DNA from: JAHEEM01 sp036396795
Lineage (GTDB): Bacteria > Pseudomonadota > Gammaproteobacteria > Steroidobacterales > Rariloculaceae
Length of the DNA: 64,000 nucleotides
Direction: 5' to 3'
Assembly: GCA_036396795.1 (NCBI GenBank)
Contig: DASWKF010000039.1
Coordinates: 1-64,000 of the forward strand
Of this stretch, positions 7,079 through 15,704 are shown piece after piece. The first letter of the stretch is position 1, and each line of letters begins with the position of its first letter. The position numbers and the translations under genes were made by a program. The notes beneath the pieces were generated by a model. It had not been told where the DNA came from. It saw only the letters and a list, made by a program, of their open reading frames with translations, and did not search any database.

Positions 7079-8311
7079 TCACGCCGGCTCGATATAGGAG
7101 CCGTCGATCTGATCGACCGAGGTGACGCCGGCCTCGGCCATGACGCGCCGGAACTCCTCGCGCAGGATGCTCATGACTTTCTCGACGCCCGCTTGCCCGA
7201 AAGCGCCGAGTCCCCACACGTAGGGCCGGCCGACACAGACCGCGTCGGCGCCGAGCGCCAGGGCCTTGAAGATGTCGGTGCCGCGGCGGAAGCCGCCGTC
7301 GATGAGCACCGGCACTCTGCCGCGCACCGCCGCGACGATCTCCGGCAGGCTCTCGATGGTCGAGCGGCCACCCGCCTCGGAACGGCCGCCGTGATTCGAC
7401 ACGATGATGCCGTCGGCGCCGTAGCGGACCGAGAGCTCGGCGTCCTCGGCGGTAACGATGCCCTTGAGCACGACGCGCATCGAGGTCGCAGACTTCAAGC
7501 GCTCGACGAAGCTCCAGGTCAAACCGGACGCTTGCGTGCTGTCGACGCCGCTCAAGTCGATGCCGCGGTACATGGCGCGGTTACGCAAGCGCTCGGCGGG
7601 CGGGCCCTCGACGTGACAGGCGCTGCAGTCGGTGGTGTCGGAGCGCCGGTAGCGCTCGAAGGTTTCCATGTTGCGCGGCGCGGCACGATCGACCGTCAGC
7701 GCGACGACGGGGCAGCCCGCCTGCTCGGCACGCTTGACGAGCGCCTCGGCAACGTGCCAGTAGTTGCTCGGGTAGAGCTGAAACCAGATCGGTGCGCCGC
7801 GGGCGGCGGTGACGTCCTCGACGGTCTCGCTCGTAGACGTCGAGAGGATCTGCACGTGGCCTCCGCTTCTCGCCGCCCGCGCCGAGGCGATTTCGCCCTC
7901 GTAGTGATACTTGCCTTGGCCGCCGACGGGCGCGAGCGCGATCGGATTGTCCCAACGCACGCCGAAGACGCTCGTCGAGGGATCGGGGTTGCGAATGTCG
8001 ACGAGGCGGCGCACGCGGATGCGAAACTTCTGAAAGCCTTCGCGGTTCGCGCGCAAGGTTTCCTCGTCGTCGGTGCCCGTCACAGTGTAGCCGTAGTGCG
8101 CCGGCAGCATGTTGGCCTTGGCGACCGCCTCGAAGTCGAGCACGTTGAGCGCCTCCTCGGCGGCGCGGATACGCTCGCCGGAATGCTCCTGGGCCGCGAG
8201 CAGCCGCGGGCCCAGATAGCCCAGCAGCCCCGACCCGGCCAGCACCGGCGTGCCGGCGAGAAACTCGAGAAAACGGCGGCGACTCGCGACGTTCAAGTCG
8301 TTGCTTGGCAT
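7079..8311 (-). CDS. Tat-exported FMN-dependent alpha-hydroxyacid oxidase/dehydrogenase with a CxxCH motif
   Basis: Member of the lactate/glycolate oxidase family, 410 residues. A twin-arginine signal (SRRRFLEFLAG, residues 10-20) points to periplasmic export with bound FMN. Active-site elements are intact: the YGYTVTG start of the domain, QLY (Y180), K283 (VLKG), H307 and R310 (SNHGGR), and the FMN phosphate loop DGGFRRG then GRPYVWG. Unusually, the variable loop before the active site carries C229-S-A-C232-H233, a c-type heme binding motif (nucleotides 7613-7627). This would suit an exported flavocytochrome passing electrons to the respiratory chain instead of oxygen; that is inference. GGGGGG precedes the ATG. 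Substrate unknown. Confidence 0.85.
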   Translation of the reverse strand: MPSNDLNVASRRRFLEFLAGTPVLAGSGLLGYLGPRLLAAQEHSGERIRAAEEALNVLDFEAVAKANMLPAHYGYTVTGTDDEETLRANREGFQKFRIRVRRLVDIRNPDPSTSVFGVRWDNPIALAPVGGQGKYHYEGEIASARAARSGGHVQILSTSTSETVEDVTAARGAPIWFQLYPSNYWHVAEALVKRAEQAGCPVVALTVDRAAPRNMETFERYRRSDTTDCSACHVEGPPAERLRNRAMYRGIDLSGVDSTQASGLTWSFVERLKSATSMRVVLKGIVTAEDAELSVRYGADGIIVSNHGGRSEAGGRSTIESLPEIVAAVRGRVPVLIDGGFRRGTDIFKALALGADAVCVGRPYVWGLGAFGQAGVEKVMSILREEFRRVMAEAGVTSVDQIDGSYIEPA

Positions 8312-8337
8312 GGCACCCCCCGGCGTTTGTCGTACCG

Positions 8338-8360
8338 CCGCGGGCCTCGAGGACCCGCGG
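8338..8360. terminator. Strong GC hairpin downstream of icd
   Basis: CCGCGGG and CCCGCGG arms enclose a palindromic CTCGAG centre, about 90 bp past the icd stop and just upstream of the hydroxyacid oxidase gene. There is no clear T-run in the icd direction. It may separate the two transcripts or bind a regulator. Confidence 0.35.
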
Positions 8361-8448
8361 CGTTCGTTCTACGGGGATTGTACCAGGGACGCGAGCGCCG
8401 CGACCGAGACGGCCCGGTGCCCTCGGGCGCTCGTGCCGCGAACCCCGC

Positions 8449-10674
8449 CTAGCCGAGCTCGGCGAGCACGGCGTTGAGCTTCGCGCTCGGCCGCATCGCA
8501 CGCGAGACCAGATCGGGATCCGGATGGTAGTAACCGCCGAGCTTGACGGGACGGCCCTGCGCCGCGTTGAGCTCGGCGACGATGTCGACCTCGCCCTCCA
8601 TGAGCCGGTCGGCGAGCCCGCTGAAGCGGTGCCTGAGCTCCTCGTCGTCGTGCTGTGCGGCAAGCGCCTGAGCCCAGTAGAGCGCCAGGTAGAAATGGCT
8701 GCCGCGGTTGTCGAGCTCGCCGACCTTGCGCGACGGCGACTTGTTGCTCTCGAGAAACCGGCCGTTGGCCCGATCGAGCGCCTTGGCGACGAGCATGGCC
8801 TTGGTGTTGCCGGTCTTGGCGGCGAGATCCTCGATCGACACCGCCAGCGCGAGGAACTCGCCAAGCGAATCCCAGCGCAGATGCCCTTCCTTGACGAACT
8901 GCTGCACGTGCTTCGGCGCCGAGCCGCCCGCGCCGGTCTCGTAGAGCCCGCCGCCGGCGAGCAGCGGCACGATCGAGAGCATCTTGGCGCTGGTGCCGAG
9001 CTCGAGAATCGGAAACAGGTCTGTCAGGTAGTCGCGCAGCACGTTACCGGTCACCGAGATCGTGTCGAGGCCGTCGCGCGTGCGCTTGAGGGTCGCGCGC
9101 ATGGCTTCGACGGGTGACATGATCCTGATGTCGAGGCCCGCGGTGTCGTGGTCATCGAGGTAGGTCTCGACCTTATCGATCAGCGCGCGGTCGTGCGCGC
9201 GTTCCTCGTCGAGCCAGAAGATCGCCGCTGCTCCGGTCGCGCGCGCGCGGCTCACCGCGAGCTTGACCCAATCGCGAACGGCCAAGTCTTTCGTTTGGCA
9301 CATGCGCCAGATGTCGCCTTTCTGCACGACATGCTCGAGCAAGGTCGCACCGCCCGCATCGACGACGCGCACCGTGCCGTCCGCCGGGATCTCGAAGGTC
9401 TTGTCGTGCGAGCCGTATTCCTCGGCTTTCTGCGCCATGAGACCGACGTTGCCGACGTTGCCCATCGTCCGCACGTCGAAGGCGCCGTTCTTCTTGCAGT
9501 CCTCGATGACTTCTTGATAGATGCCTGCATAGCAGCGGTCGGGGATCATCGCCTTGGTGTCGTGCAGCTTGCCGTCGGGCCCCCACATCTTGCCGGAGGA
9601 GCGGATCGCGGCGGGCATCGAGGCGTCGACGATCACGTTGCTCGGCACGTGCAGATTGGTGATGCCCTTGTCCGAGTCGACCATCGCGAGCGCCGGGCGC
9701 TTGCGGTAGACAGCCTCGATATCGGCTTCGACGGCTTTCCTCTTGCTCTCGGGCAGGTCCCGGATCTTCGCATAGACGTCGCCGATGCCGTTGTTCGCTT
9801 CAACGCCCAAATCGCCGAAGATCTCGTCGTGCCTGGCGAACACGTCTTTGTAATAGACGCTGACGGCGTGGCCGAACATGATCGGGTCGGAGACCTTCAT
9901 CATCGTCGCCTTGAGATGCAGCGACAGCAGCACACCCTGCGCCGAGGCCTCCTCGGTCTCTTGCTCGAAGAATTCCCGCAGGGCGCGGCAGCTCATGACG
10001 GCGGCATCGACGACCTCGCCTTCGAGCACGGCCGTCGACTCCTTGAGGACGGTGGACTGACCCTTCGCGTCAGCGAGCTCGATCTTGAGCTTGCCCGCCC
10101 GCGCGATAACGGCCGAGCGCTCGCTTGCATAGAAATCGCCGTCGCTCATGTGGGCGACGTGCGTCTTCGAATCGGCGCTCCAGGCGCCCATCGAGTGCGG
10201 GTTCTTCTTCGCGTATTGCTTCACCGGCGCGGCGACCCGGCGATCGGAATTGCCTTCGCGGATTACCGGATTGACGGCGCTGCCGAGCGCCTTCGCATAG
10301 CGCGATTTGATCGCGCGCTCGGCGTCGCTCTTCGGTTCCTCGGGGTAGTCCGGAACCGCGTAACCCTGCTCTTGAAGCTCCGCGATCGCCGCTTGAAGCT
10401 GCGGCACGGAGGCGCTGATGTTGGGCAGCTTGATGATGTTCGCTTCGGGCCGCTTGACGAGCTCGCCGAGCTCTGCGAGATCGTCGGCCTGGCGCTGCTC
10501 GGGCTCGAGCGCGTCGGAAAACGCCGCGATGATTCTGCCGGACAGCGAGATGTCGCGCGTCTCGACGACGACGCCCGCGGGCTCCGTGAACGCCCGGATG
10601 ATCGGCAGGAAAGAATAGGTGGCGAGCGCGGGCGCCTCATCGGTGTGCGTATAGATGATCTTTGCGGTACTCAT
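8449..10674 (-). CDS. icd: Monomeric NADP-dependent isocitrate dehydrogenase
   Basis: Converts isocitrate to 2-oxoglutarate and CO2 with NADP+ in the TCA cycle. At 741 residues it has the length of the monomeric (IDH-II) type, and it opens with the family's conserved KIIYTHTDEAPALATYSFLPI. Further family segments are visible, such as NIIKLPNISASVPQL, the WSADSKTHVAHM segment and NSFRGNV-region equivalents (VTGNVLRDYLTDLFPILELGTSAKMLS). AAGGAAG lies 5 bp before the ATG. It is a housekeeping gene set among accessory exported-protein genes, on the same strand as its neighbours but separated from them by 80-140 bp. Confidence 0.97.
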   Translation of the reverse strand: MSTAKIIYTHTDEAPALATYSFLPIIRAFTEPAGVVVETRDISLSGRIIAAFSDALEPEQRQADDLAELGELVKRPEANIIKLPNISASVPQLQAAIAELQEQGYAVPDYPEEPKSDAERAIKSRYAKALGSAVNPVIREGNSDRRVAAPVKQYAKKNPHSMGAWSADSKTHVAHMSDGDFYASERSAVIARAGKLKIELADAKGQSTVLKESTAVLEGEVVDAAVMSCRALREFFEQETEEASAQGVLLSLHLKATMMKVSDPIMFGHAVSVYYKDVFARHDEIFGDLGVEANNGIGDVYAKIRDLPESKRKAVEADIEAVYRKRPALAMVDSDKGITNLHVPSNVIVDASMPAAIRSSGKMWGPDGKLHDTKAMIPDRCYAGIYQEVIEDCKKNGAFDVRTMGNVGNVGLMAQKAEEYGSHDKTFEIPADGTVRVVDAGGATLLEHVVQKGDIWRMCQTKDLAVRDWVKLAVSRARATGAAAIFWLDEERAHDRALIDKVETYLDDHDTAGLDIRIMSPVEAMRATLKRTRDGLDTISVTGNVLRDYLTDLFPILELGTSAKMLSIVPLLAGGGLYETGAGGSAPKHVQQFVKEGHLRWDSLGEFLALAVSIEDLAAKTGNTKAMLVAKALDRANGRFLESNKSPSRKVGELDNRGSHFYLALYWAQALAAQHDDEELRHRFSGLADRLMEGEVDIVAELNAAQGRPVKLGGYYHPDPDLVSRAMRPSAKLNAVLAELG

Positions 10675-10756
10675 AGTCTTCCTTAAGCAACCGCGCGCAG
10701 CGACTGCCGGGGGATGTGTGGATAGGGGGTCAGGGTTCGGGCCGGGATTATAGCCG

Positions 10757-11164
10757 CTAGCCGCGTGGATTGCGCTCGTCCCGGTTCCGCGTTTCGATCG
10801 TCATGCCGTCCGCAGGCCGCGCCAGGCTGCGCATCTGAATGCGCTTTCGAGACGGGTCGCGGGCGATCCGCCCGGCGATGACCACCTCGTCTCCGGGCCC
10901 GAGGTCGTATTGGACCGGCGGTTCGCCGTCGCCGCGCCGCTGGCCGCGCCATTCGATCAGCCAGGCTTCCGGATCTCCGGCGTCGTTGGTGATCTCGACG
11001 TTGACCGAAAGATGCGGATTGCGAAAAACCGCGCTGGTGACGACGGCGTTCACGGTGACCTCCTCACCGCCTTCGTAGTCCGTGCGCCACGAATGGTGCG
11101 CGTTCGCGAGGCAAGGGATCGCGGCGAGACACAATGCCGGCAAGATCCCAAAGCTTCTCGTCAT
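10757..11164 (-). CDS. DUF6152 family exported protein (short form)
   Basis: Protein of 135 residues with a signal peptide (to about residue 21, ALANA-HHSW). The mature part starts with the family's HHSW and contains VFRNPHLSVNVEI and a GDEVVIAGRIARDPSRKRI strand set: a complete single DUF6152 domain. Two starts are possible. The ATG at 11164 has GAGGAG upstream and opens directly into the signal peptide. The ATG at 11188 overlaps the LVIVD stop as ATGA but would add eight acidic residues. I prefer 11164. It lies downstream of, and is probably translated with, the LVIVD-repeat gene. Role unknown. Confidence 0.8.
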   Translation of the reverse strand: MTRSFGILPALCLAAIPCLANAHHSWRTDYEGGEEVTVNAVVTSAVFRNPHLSVNVEITNDAGDPEAWLIEWRGQRRGDGEPPVQYDLGPGDEVVIAGRIARDPSRKRIQMRSLARPADGMTIETRNRDERNPRG

Positions 11165-11184
11165 GACAGGCTCCTCGAGCGAGC

Positions 11185-12822
11185 TCATTCGGCAGGGCTG
11201 GGACCCGAGTACTTGAGCACGCGCAGGCCCGAGCTGCCGTCCGAGACGTACAGGTTGCCCGCCGGGCCGAAGATCACGTCGTAGGTGTCCGAGCCCGAAT
11301 ACTTGGGATCCGGAATGCCGAGCTCGGAATCGATTCGATAATTGTAGTGGCCGGCGCTGACGGGCCGGCGCGGATCGGAGATGTCGATGACTTGGAGGCC
11401 GTTGCCGTACCAGGCCATGAAATAGAGATCCGTGCCGAGCGCGTTGCCGAGATGCGAGGAGGGCCCGCGACGGGGAAAGCGCGCGCTATCTGCGGCCCGC
11501 AGCGGCTCGTCGGGATTGCAGGCGGTGTTCTCCGGCGTCAAGTAGTGGCTCAGGATGCGCGCATCGGCCGGATCCGCGACGTCGATGATGCGCACGTGGC
11601 CGAAGGGACAGGTGAAGTACTCGTCCGAGAGCATCAGCAGATCCGTATCCGGCACGCGCTTGGCCGCGTGCGCGTTGCCGCAAGCCGCGATCTCGCTGCC
11701 GGCCGCGGCCCGGCAAGCTTCGATATCGGGATTGTCGGGATCGAACCCGGGATCGAGGTAGCGCAAATGCGAGATCAGGCGCGGCCGGCGCTTGTCGCTG
11801 ACGTCGAGGATCACGAGGCCCGCTTGATGGTACGAGAGATAGGCGACGTCGTCTTCGACCGTCGCGTAGTGCATGCCGACGTGCCGCGTCAGCCTGCCGT
11901 CGGGGGCCGGCCGGATCGGGTTGCTGAAGCTGCCCTGCTGCACCCAGTCCCGGATCGCGTCTTCCTCGGGCGTCTTCTGCCCCGGTAGCCACCACTTGCC
12001 GGCCTCGCGCGGATTCGCGGGATCCGAGACGTCGAGGATCACGAGTATCTTGCCGATGTAGCCCTCGTATTCGCTGCCGAGGTAGAGATAGTCGCCGGTG
12101 AAATTGAAGTGGTGCACGCCGCGGGCGTCGGGATACACGCCCGTCTCGGGATCGGGCGCCGACACCGGCGCTTCCCAGTAAGACAGAAACGTCGGGCTCA
12201 AGCGATCGGAGACGTCGTAGAACTTCACGCCGTGGTAACCAGCCTGACGCGTCGTGCCGCCCCGGTAGCGCTCCTGATTGACGCCGAGAAAATCGCCGGC
12301 GCCTTTTTGCACGTAATGGCTGTGCGTGTTCCATCCCGGATCCCAGCACTCGGGCGGCCGTTCTGCCGAGGCAATGGCGCGATCTTCCCAATCCACGCGA
12401 CACGGTGCGCGCACGGGAAGGTTGGGAAAGGGATAGTCGTCGGACCAGACGATGTGATCCGCCGGCGGCGACGGCGAGCGCTCGATATCGTAAGTATGCA
12501 CGCTCGTCAGGCGCTCGGGCGCGGCGGGATTCGAAACGTCGACGACGGTGAAGCACCGATCCGAGTCCGGATCGGTCAGCGTCAGCGGGCTCGGATCGTA
12601 ACAGCCGGAATAGAGGTAGCGGCCGTCGGTATCGGGCCAGGGCGAGAGCTTCGAGAACGCGCCGAGATCGACACGCCCGGAAGCGGCGACGCCCCTGCCC
12701 ACGGGCTCGATGTTCGAGGCGCTTTCAAGGGGGCCTGCGGCGGCCATGCTGCAACAGACGAGGCAGACCGCACCCGTCAGATACGCCAACCGGTACCGCT
12801 GCAAAGCCCTGTTGGTTTTCAT
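11185..12822 (-). CDS. LVIVD-repeat exported beta-propeller protein
   Basis: Protein of 545 residues with a signal peptide (residues 1-29, cleavage near MAAA-GPLES). It carries at least six LVIVD-type repeats: FTVVDVSNPAAPERL, VKFYDVSDRLSPTFL, LVILDVSDPANPREAG, LVILDVSDKRRPRLI, VRIIDVADPADARIL and LQVIDISDPRRPVSAG. These repeats form surface or periplasmic beta-propellers; no enzymatic residues are recognisable. Downstream (leftward) it abuts the short DUF6152 gene. To its right a 230-bp divergent intergenic region is shared with an NHL-propeller gene. Confidence 0.8.
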   Translation of the reverse strand: MKTNRALQRYRLAYLTGAVCLVCCSMAAAGPLESASNIEPVGRGVAASGRVDLGAFSKLSPWPDTDGRYLYSGCYDPSPLTLTDPDSDRCFTVVDVSNPAAPERLTSVHTYDIERSPSPPADHIVWSDDYPFPNLPVRAPCRVDWEDRAIASAERPPECWDPGWNTHSHYVQKGAGDFLGVNQERYRGGTTRQAGYHGVKFYDVSDRLSPTFLSYWEAPVSAPDPETGVYPDARGVHHFNFTGDYLYLGSEYEGYIGKILVILDVSDPANPREAGKWWLPGQKTPEEDAIRDWVQQGSFSNPIRPAPDGRLTRHVGMHYATVEDDVAYLSYHQAGLVILDVSDKRRPRLISHLRYLDPGFDPDNPDIEACRAAAGSEIAACGNAHAAKRVPDTDLLMLSDEYFTCPFGHVRIIDVADPADARILSHYLTPENTACNPDEPLRAADSARFPRRGPSSHLGNALGTDLYFMAWYGNGLQVIDISDPRRPVSAGHYNYRIDSELGIPDPKYSGSDTYDVIFGPAGNLYVSDGSSGLRVLKYSGPSPAE

Positions 12823-12963
12823 CGATTCTCGTTATCCGAGCACGGCTTACGCTCGGCCGCGCGACTCGAAATCGAGTATGCCGGGTGGCGTCCGGAAGTC
12901 AACACGAGAGGTGCCCCCTCGTGGGGGCTCGCCCCACGGCCCACGCAGGCCGGGGCCTTGTGG

Positions 12964-12990
12964 GAATTGACAATTCAGGGCCGACAGGCC
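12964..12990. promoter_or_regulatory. Palindromic elements in a divergent intergenic region
   Basis: A perfect 6+1+6 inverted repeat, GAATTG-A-CAATTC (12964-12976), is followed at once by GGGCCGACAGGCC (12978-12990). The latter also occurs as part of a longer palindrome just upstream of the gene at 42401. A GCCCCC-tcgt-GGGGGC hairpin lies nearby at 12913-12928. Their position between divergent promoters suggests operator or attenuator function, unproven. Confidence 0.4.
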
Positions 12991-13056
12991 AAGTTGTGAT
13001 TTCATCGAGTCGTAACCGCAACTAGCAAGAAACATCACGCGGTGGGGGGAGTCGAG

Positions 13057-14277
13057 ATGACAACTGTGAACACGATCGGCCGACTGTCCGGCACGATGTC
13101 GCTCGTTGTCGGTGCTTTGACGCTAGCAGGAATGCCCGGCGGCCCGGCGACCGCGCAGATGCCGGGGCAGGCGGTGGACGCGCACGGGGCGCCGCAGTTT
13201 CGAGTGGATCCGTTCTGGCCGGGGCCTTTGCCGAACCGCTGGAGCATGCAGCAGGTCACGGGGCTTCACGTCGATCACCTCGATCACATCTGGTTTCTGA
13301 ACCGCGGCAATGCCGCCGAGGGCGACGAGATCGGCGGTGACGGCAACCCGCCGCGCATCGACTGCTGCGTGCGCGGGCCCGAGCTCATCGAGCTCGATCA
13401 GGACGGCACCGTGCTCAACGCCTGGGGCGGCCCCGGTTATCACGACAAGTGGCCGACGAACCTGCAAACCGTGATCGCCGACCGCGAGGGCTATGTCTGG
13501 GTGGGCGGCACGGCGCCGCAGGACAGCATCTTGAAGTTCACCCGCGAGGGTGAGCTGGTGTGGGATTTCGATCACCGCCCGCCCGAGGGCGCGCAACTGC
13601 CGGAGAACAACCAGCAGACCGACGTGCTGGTGAACAAGGGGCGTTTTCAGCTCGACCAGGACGCGCGGGAGATCTACATCATCAACTGGAAGCGTGTGCT
13701 GGTGTACGACATGGACAGCGGTGATTTCAAGCGCGGCTGGGGCGGTCACGGCATGCCGCTGAGGGAGATCTCCAACGACCCGATCCCGGACTACGAGTGG
13801 ACCGGGGCACCGCCGCCGCCGGAGGAGAACTTCGTCCCGGACCTGCATTTCCTGGAGATCGCCGACGACGGTCTGCTATACGTGGGTGAGCGCGGGCAGA
13901 ACCGCATTCAGGTGTTTCAGAAGGACGGCACCTGGGTCGAGGATTTCCATGTGGCGCCGCAGACGCCGGGCCGCGGGCCGGGCTGCGGCGGATTACGCGA
14001 CACCTCCGCGCCGCCCTGCGGCAGCACCTACAAGCTGGCGATCTCCAAAGACGCCGAGCAGCAGCACCTGTACGTGGCCGACGGCACCAACAACCGGATC
14101 TGGATTCTGGATCGCGCCGGCGGCGAGACGCTCGGGTCTTTCGGCGGCAACGGCCGCTATGCCGGGCAGCTCCACTGGGTGAACGCGATCGGCATGGACT
14201 CCGACGGTAATATCTACACCGGCGAGGTCGAGCACGCCAAGCGCATCCAGAAATTCATGCCCGTGACGGCGCGATAG
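13057..14277 (+). CDS. NHL-repeat beta-propeller exported protein
   Basis: Protein of 406 residues. The signal peptide ends near residue 33 (GPATA-QMPG). The body is a six-bladed NHL-type propeller with blades marked by LDHIWFLNRGNA, GYVWVGGTAPQDSILKF, LLYVGERGQNRIQVF, LYVADGTNNRIWIL and GNIYTGEVEHAKRIQKF. It parallels the propeller at 3329-4681 and resembles lyase-like propellers of unknown substrate. The ATG at 13057 follows a strong GGGGGGAG; an in-frame GTG at 13042 would place that sequence inside the gene. The next gene starts 2 bp after the stop, so they are probably co-translated. Confidence 0.8.
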   Translation: MTTVNTIGRLSGTMSLVVGALTLAGMPGGPATAQMPGQAVDAHGAPQFRVDPFWPGPLPNRWSMQQVTGLHVDHLDHIWFLNRGNAAEGDEIGGDGNPPRIDCCVRGPELIELDQDGTVLNAWGGPGYHDKWPTNLQTVIADREGYVWVGGTAPQDSILKFTREGELVWDFDHRPPEGAQLPENNQQTDVLVNKGRFQLDQDAREIYIINWKRVLVYDMDSGDFKRGWGGHGMPLREISNDPIPDYEWTGAPPPPEENFVPDLHFLEIADDGLLYVGERGQNRIQVFQKDGTWVEDFHVAPQTPGRGPGCGGLRDTSAPPCGSTYKLAISKDAEQQHLYVADGTNNRIWILDRAGGETLGSFGGNGRYAGQLHWVNAIGMDSDGNIYTGEVEHAKRIQKFMPVTAR

Positions 14278-14279
14278 CG

Positions 14280-14918
14280 ATGTTTCGTTTGCTGGCATTG
14301 GCAGCCGCCCTCCTCAGCTCGGCGGGCTGCTCCACGTCGCCGCCGCGGCCCGCGGCGCAACCGCAAGCCGCGGCGCAATCGCAGCTCGAAACCCTGCGCT
14401 ACCGGGCGGCGGTCGTCGGCTTGACGGACGATGCCGAGCTTCGCGCTCTGTTCGAGCGCAGCCTCGTCGAAAAAGCGCTGGCGCACGACTACGACGCGCT
14501 GACGAGCTACGACATCGTCCCCGACATCAGCGCGTTCGACGCCGGCGACGGGCTGCGAACGCTTTCTGCACACGGCGTGCAGGCCGTGTTGATGCTCAGG
14601 CCGGCCGCCATCGGCGCCGGAGCTTCTTTGGAGTCCGTTCGCGAGGAGGTTTCGCCGGCGCTCTACCACGACATGGAGGCCTTTGCGGCGTTCGTCAGCA
14701 CGACGGGGGCCGATGACCTCATCGCGGTCGTGCACATGGCCGTCTACGTCGTCGAGAACGGCGAAGCGACGCTGATGTCCTCCGGCGCGGTGTGGCTCGA
14801 CGCGCCGGTCGAGGATCGGGCCGAAGGCATCGAACGGCTGCAGAACATCATCGTTGCCAACGTCGACGCCATCAGGCCCGCGATCAGACGCCGCCTCGGC
14901 TTGCCGCCGTTGAACTGA
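14280..14918 (+). CDS. Hypothetical lipoprotein
   Basis: Protein of 212 residues with a clear lipoprotein signal: a hydrophobic stretch then LLSSAGC, giving a lipidated Cys at about residue 17. An Ala/Pro/Gln-rich linker follows, then a compact domain with alternating strands (AAVVGLTDDAELRALFE, VQAVLMLRPAA, DLIAVVHMAVYVVENGEA) resembling small outer-membrane lipoproteins that bind or transport. No named family is recognised. It starts 2 bp after the NHL propeller stop, so both are probably one transcript. Confidence 0.65.
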   Translation: MFRLLALAAALLSSAGCSTSPPRPAAQPQAAAQSQLETLRYRAAVVGLTDDAELRALFERSLVEKALAHDYDALTSYDIVPDISAFDAGDGLRTLSAHGVQAVLMLRPAAIGAGASLESVREEVSPALYHDMEAFAAFVSTTGADDLIAVVHMAVYVVENGEATLMSSGAVWLDAPVEDRAEGIERLQNIIVANVDAIRPAIRRRLGLPPLN

Positions 14919-14947
14919 GCCGCGCCCGCCGCAGGCTTCGCGTCCGC

Positions 14948-15667
14948 TCAGGAAAACGCGTCGTTGGACTCGAGCGCCCGTCGTAGCGCATCGCGCTCCC
15001 ATAGCCCGAGATACTTCCGGTCCAGGCCTTTGCTGCTGTCGTCTATGCGCGCCAACGGCGGAGGAAAGCTGAACGGCAGGCGCTCGAGATTCAGCAGACG
15101 GAAATCGCCGGTGAGAATATCCGTATTCGCCTCGCAATCGGGATGGACGCTGGTCAGCAGATAGCGGATATCGCTGCGGAGAAAACTCTTGATCGCCCGG
15201 ACGATGAGCTCCTCGGCCAGATGCGGCATGCAATCCCGGCACAGCCAGAGATCCGCGCGCGGGAGCGCGTCATGAACGATGTCGAGCGCAATGAATGCCG
15301 TGGTCTCGTCGGCGTATTTCTGCTGATTGCTCAGGACCAGGGCCTTGACGATATCGCCGCCGGTGTAGCGAATTCCCTTGGGCCTGTCGACGAAACGGAA
15401 CCAGTTGTAGTCGCCGCAAGGCGCGTCGAGTATCGAGCGAACTTCGAGCCGCCGGAGCAAGCCCGGCAGCGCTTCGCGGATCGACTGCGTATTCTCGAAG
15501 GTCGACCCGACCCCCGAAACGCTTTCCGCGTTTTTCCACTTGTTGACCGTGAAATAGTGCGAGAACACACCTTCCATGTCGCCGAGCGGCGCGAGGCTGC
15601 GAGCGCGCCTGCGGCGGGAATAGTACGCCGCCAACGCCTTGCCGCCGGGAAGCAGCCCCATGAGCAT
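14948..15667 (-). CDS. Class I SAM-dependent methyltransferase
   Basis: About 240 residues. The SAM-binding motif I is clear (SILDAPCGDYNWF, glycine loop variant PCGDYN). It is followed by a YTGGDIVKAL acidic-loop strand and ADLWLCRDCMPHL in the post-II position. This pattern is common in methyltransferases next to surface-polysaccharide genes, but no such context exists here. The start is uncertain: ATG at 15667 is taken, with a GTG at 15682 possible. Upstream in-frame starts up to 15880 would overlap the divergent M48 protease gene and read as non-protein-like. It converges on the lipoprotein gene at its left. Confidence 0.7.
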   Translation of the reverse strand: MLMGLLPGGKALAAYYSRRRRARSLAPLGDMEGVFSHYFTVNKWKNAESVSGVGSTFENTQSIREALPGLLRRLEVRSILDAPCGDYNWFRFVDRPKGIRYTGGDIVKALVLSNQQKYADETTAFIALDIVHDALPRADLWLCRDCMPHLAEELIVRAIKSFLRSDIRYLLTSVHPDCEANTDILTGDFRLLNLERLPFSFPPPLARIDDSSKGLDRKYLGLWERDALRRALESNDAFS

Positions 15668-15704
15668 CTTCAGTGGTTTCACGATGCGGTAGACTATACG
15701 AAGT

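Noticed and set aside
9148..10686. 512-codon + strand frame opposite icd
   Set aside because: No domain, composition typical of an antisense frame; icd on the minus strand is unambiguous.
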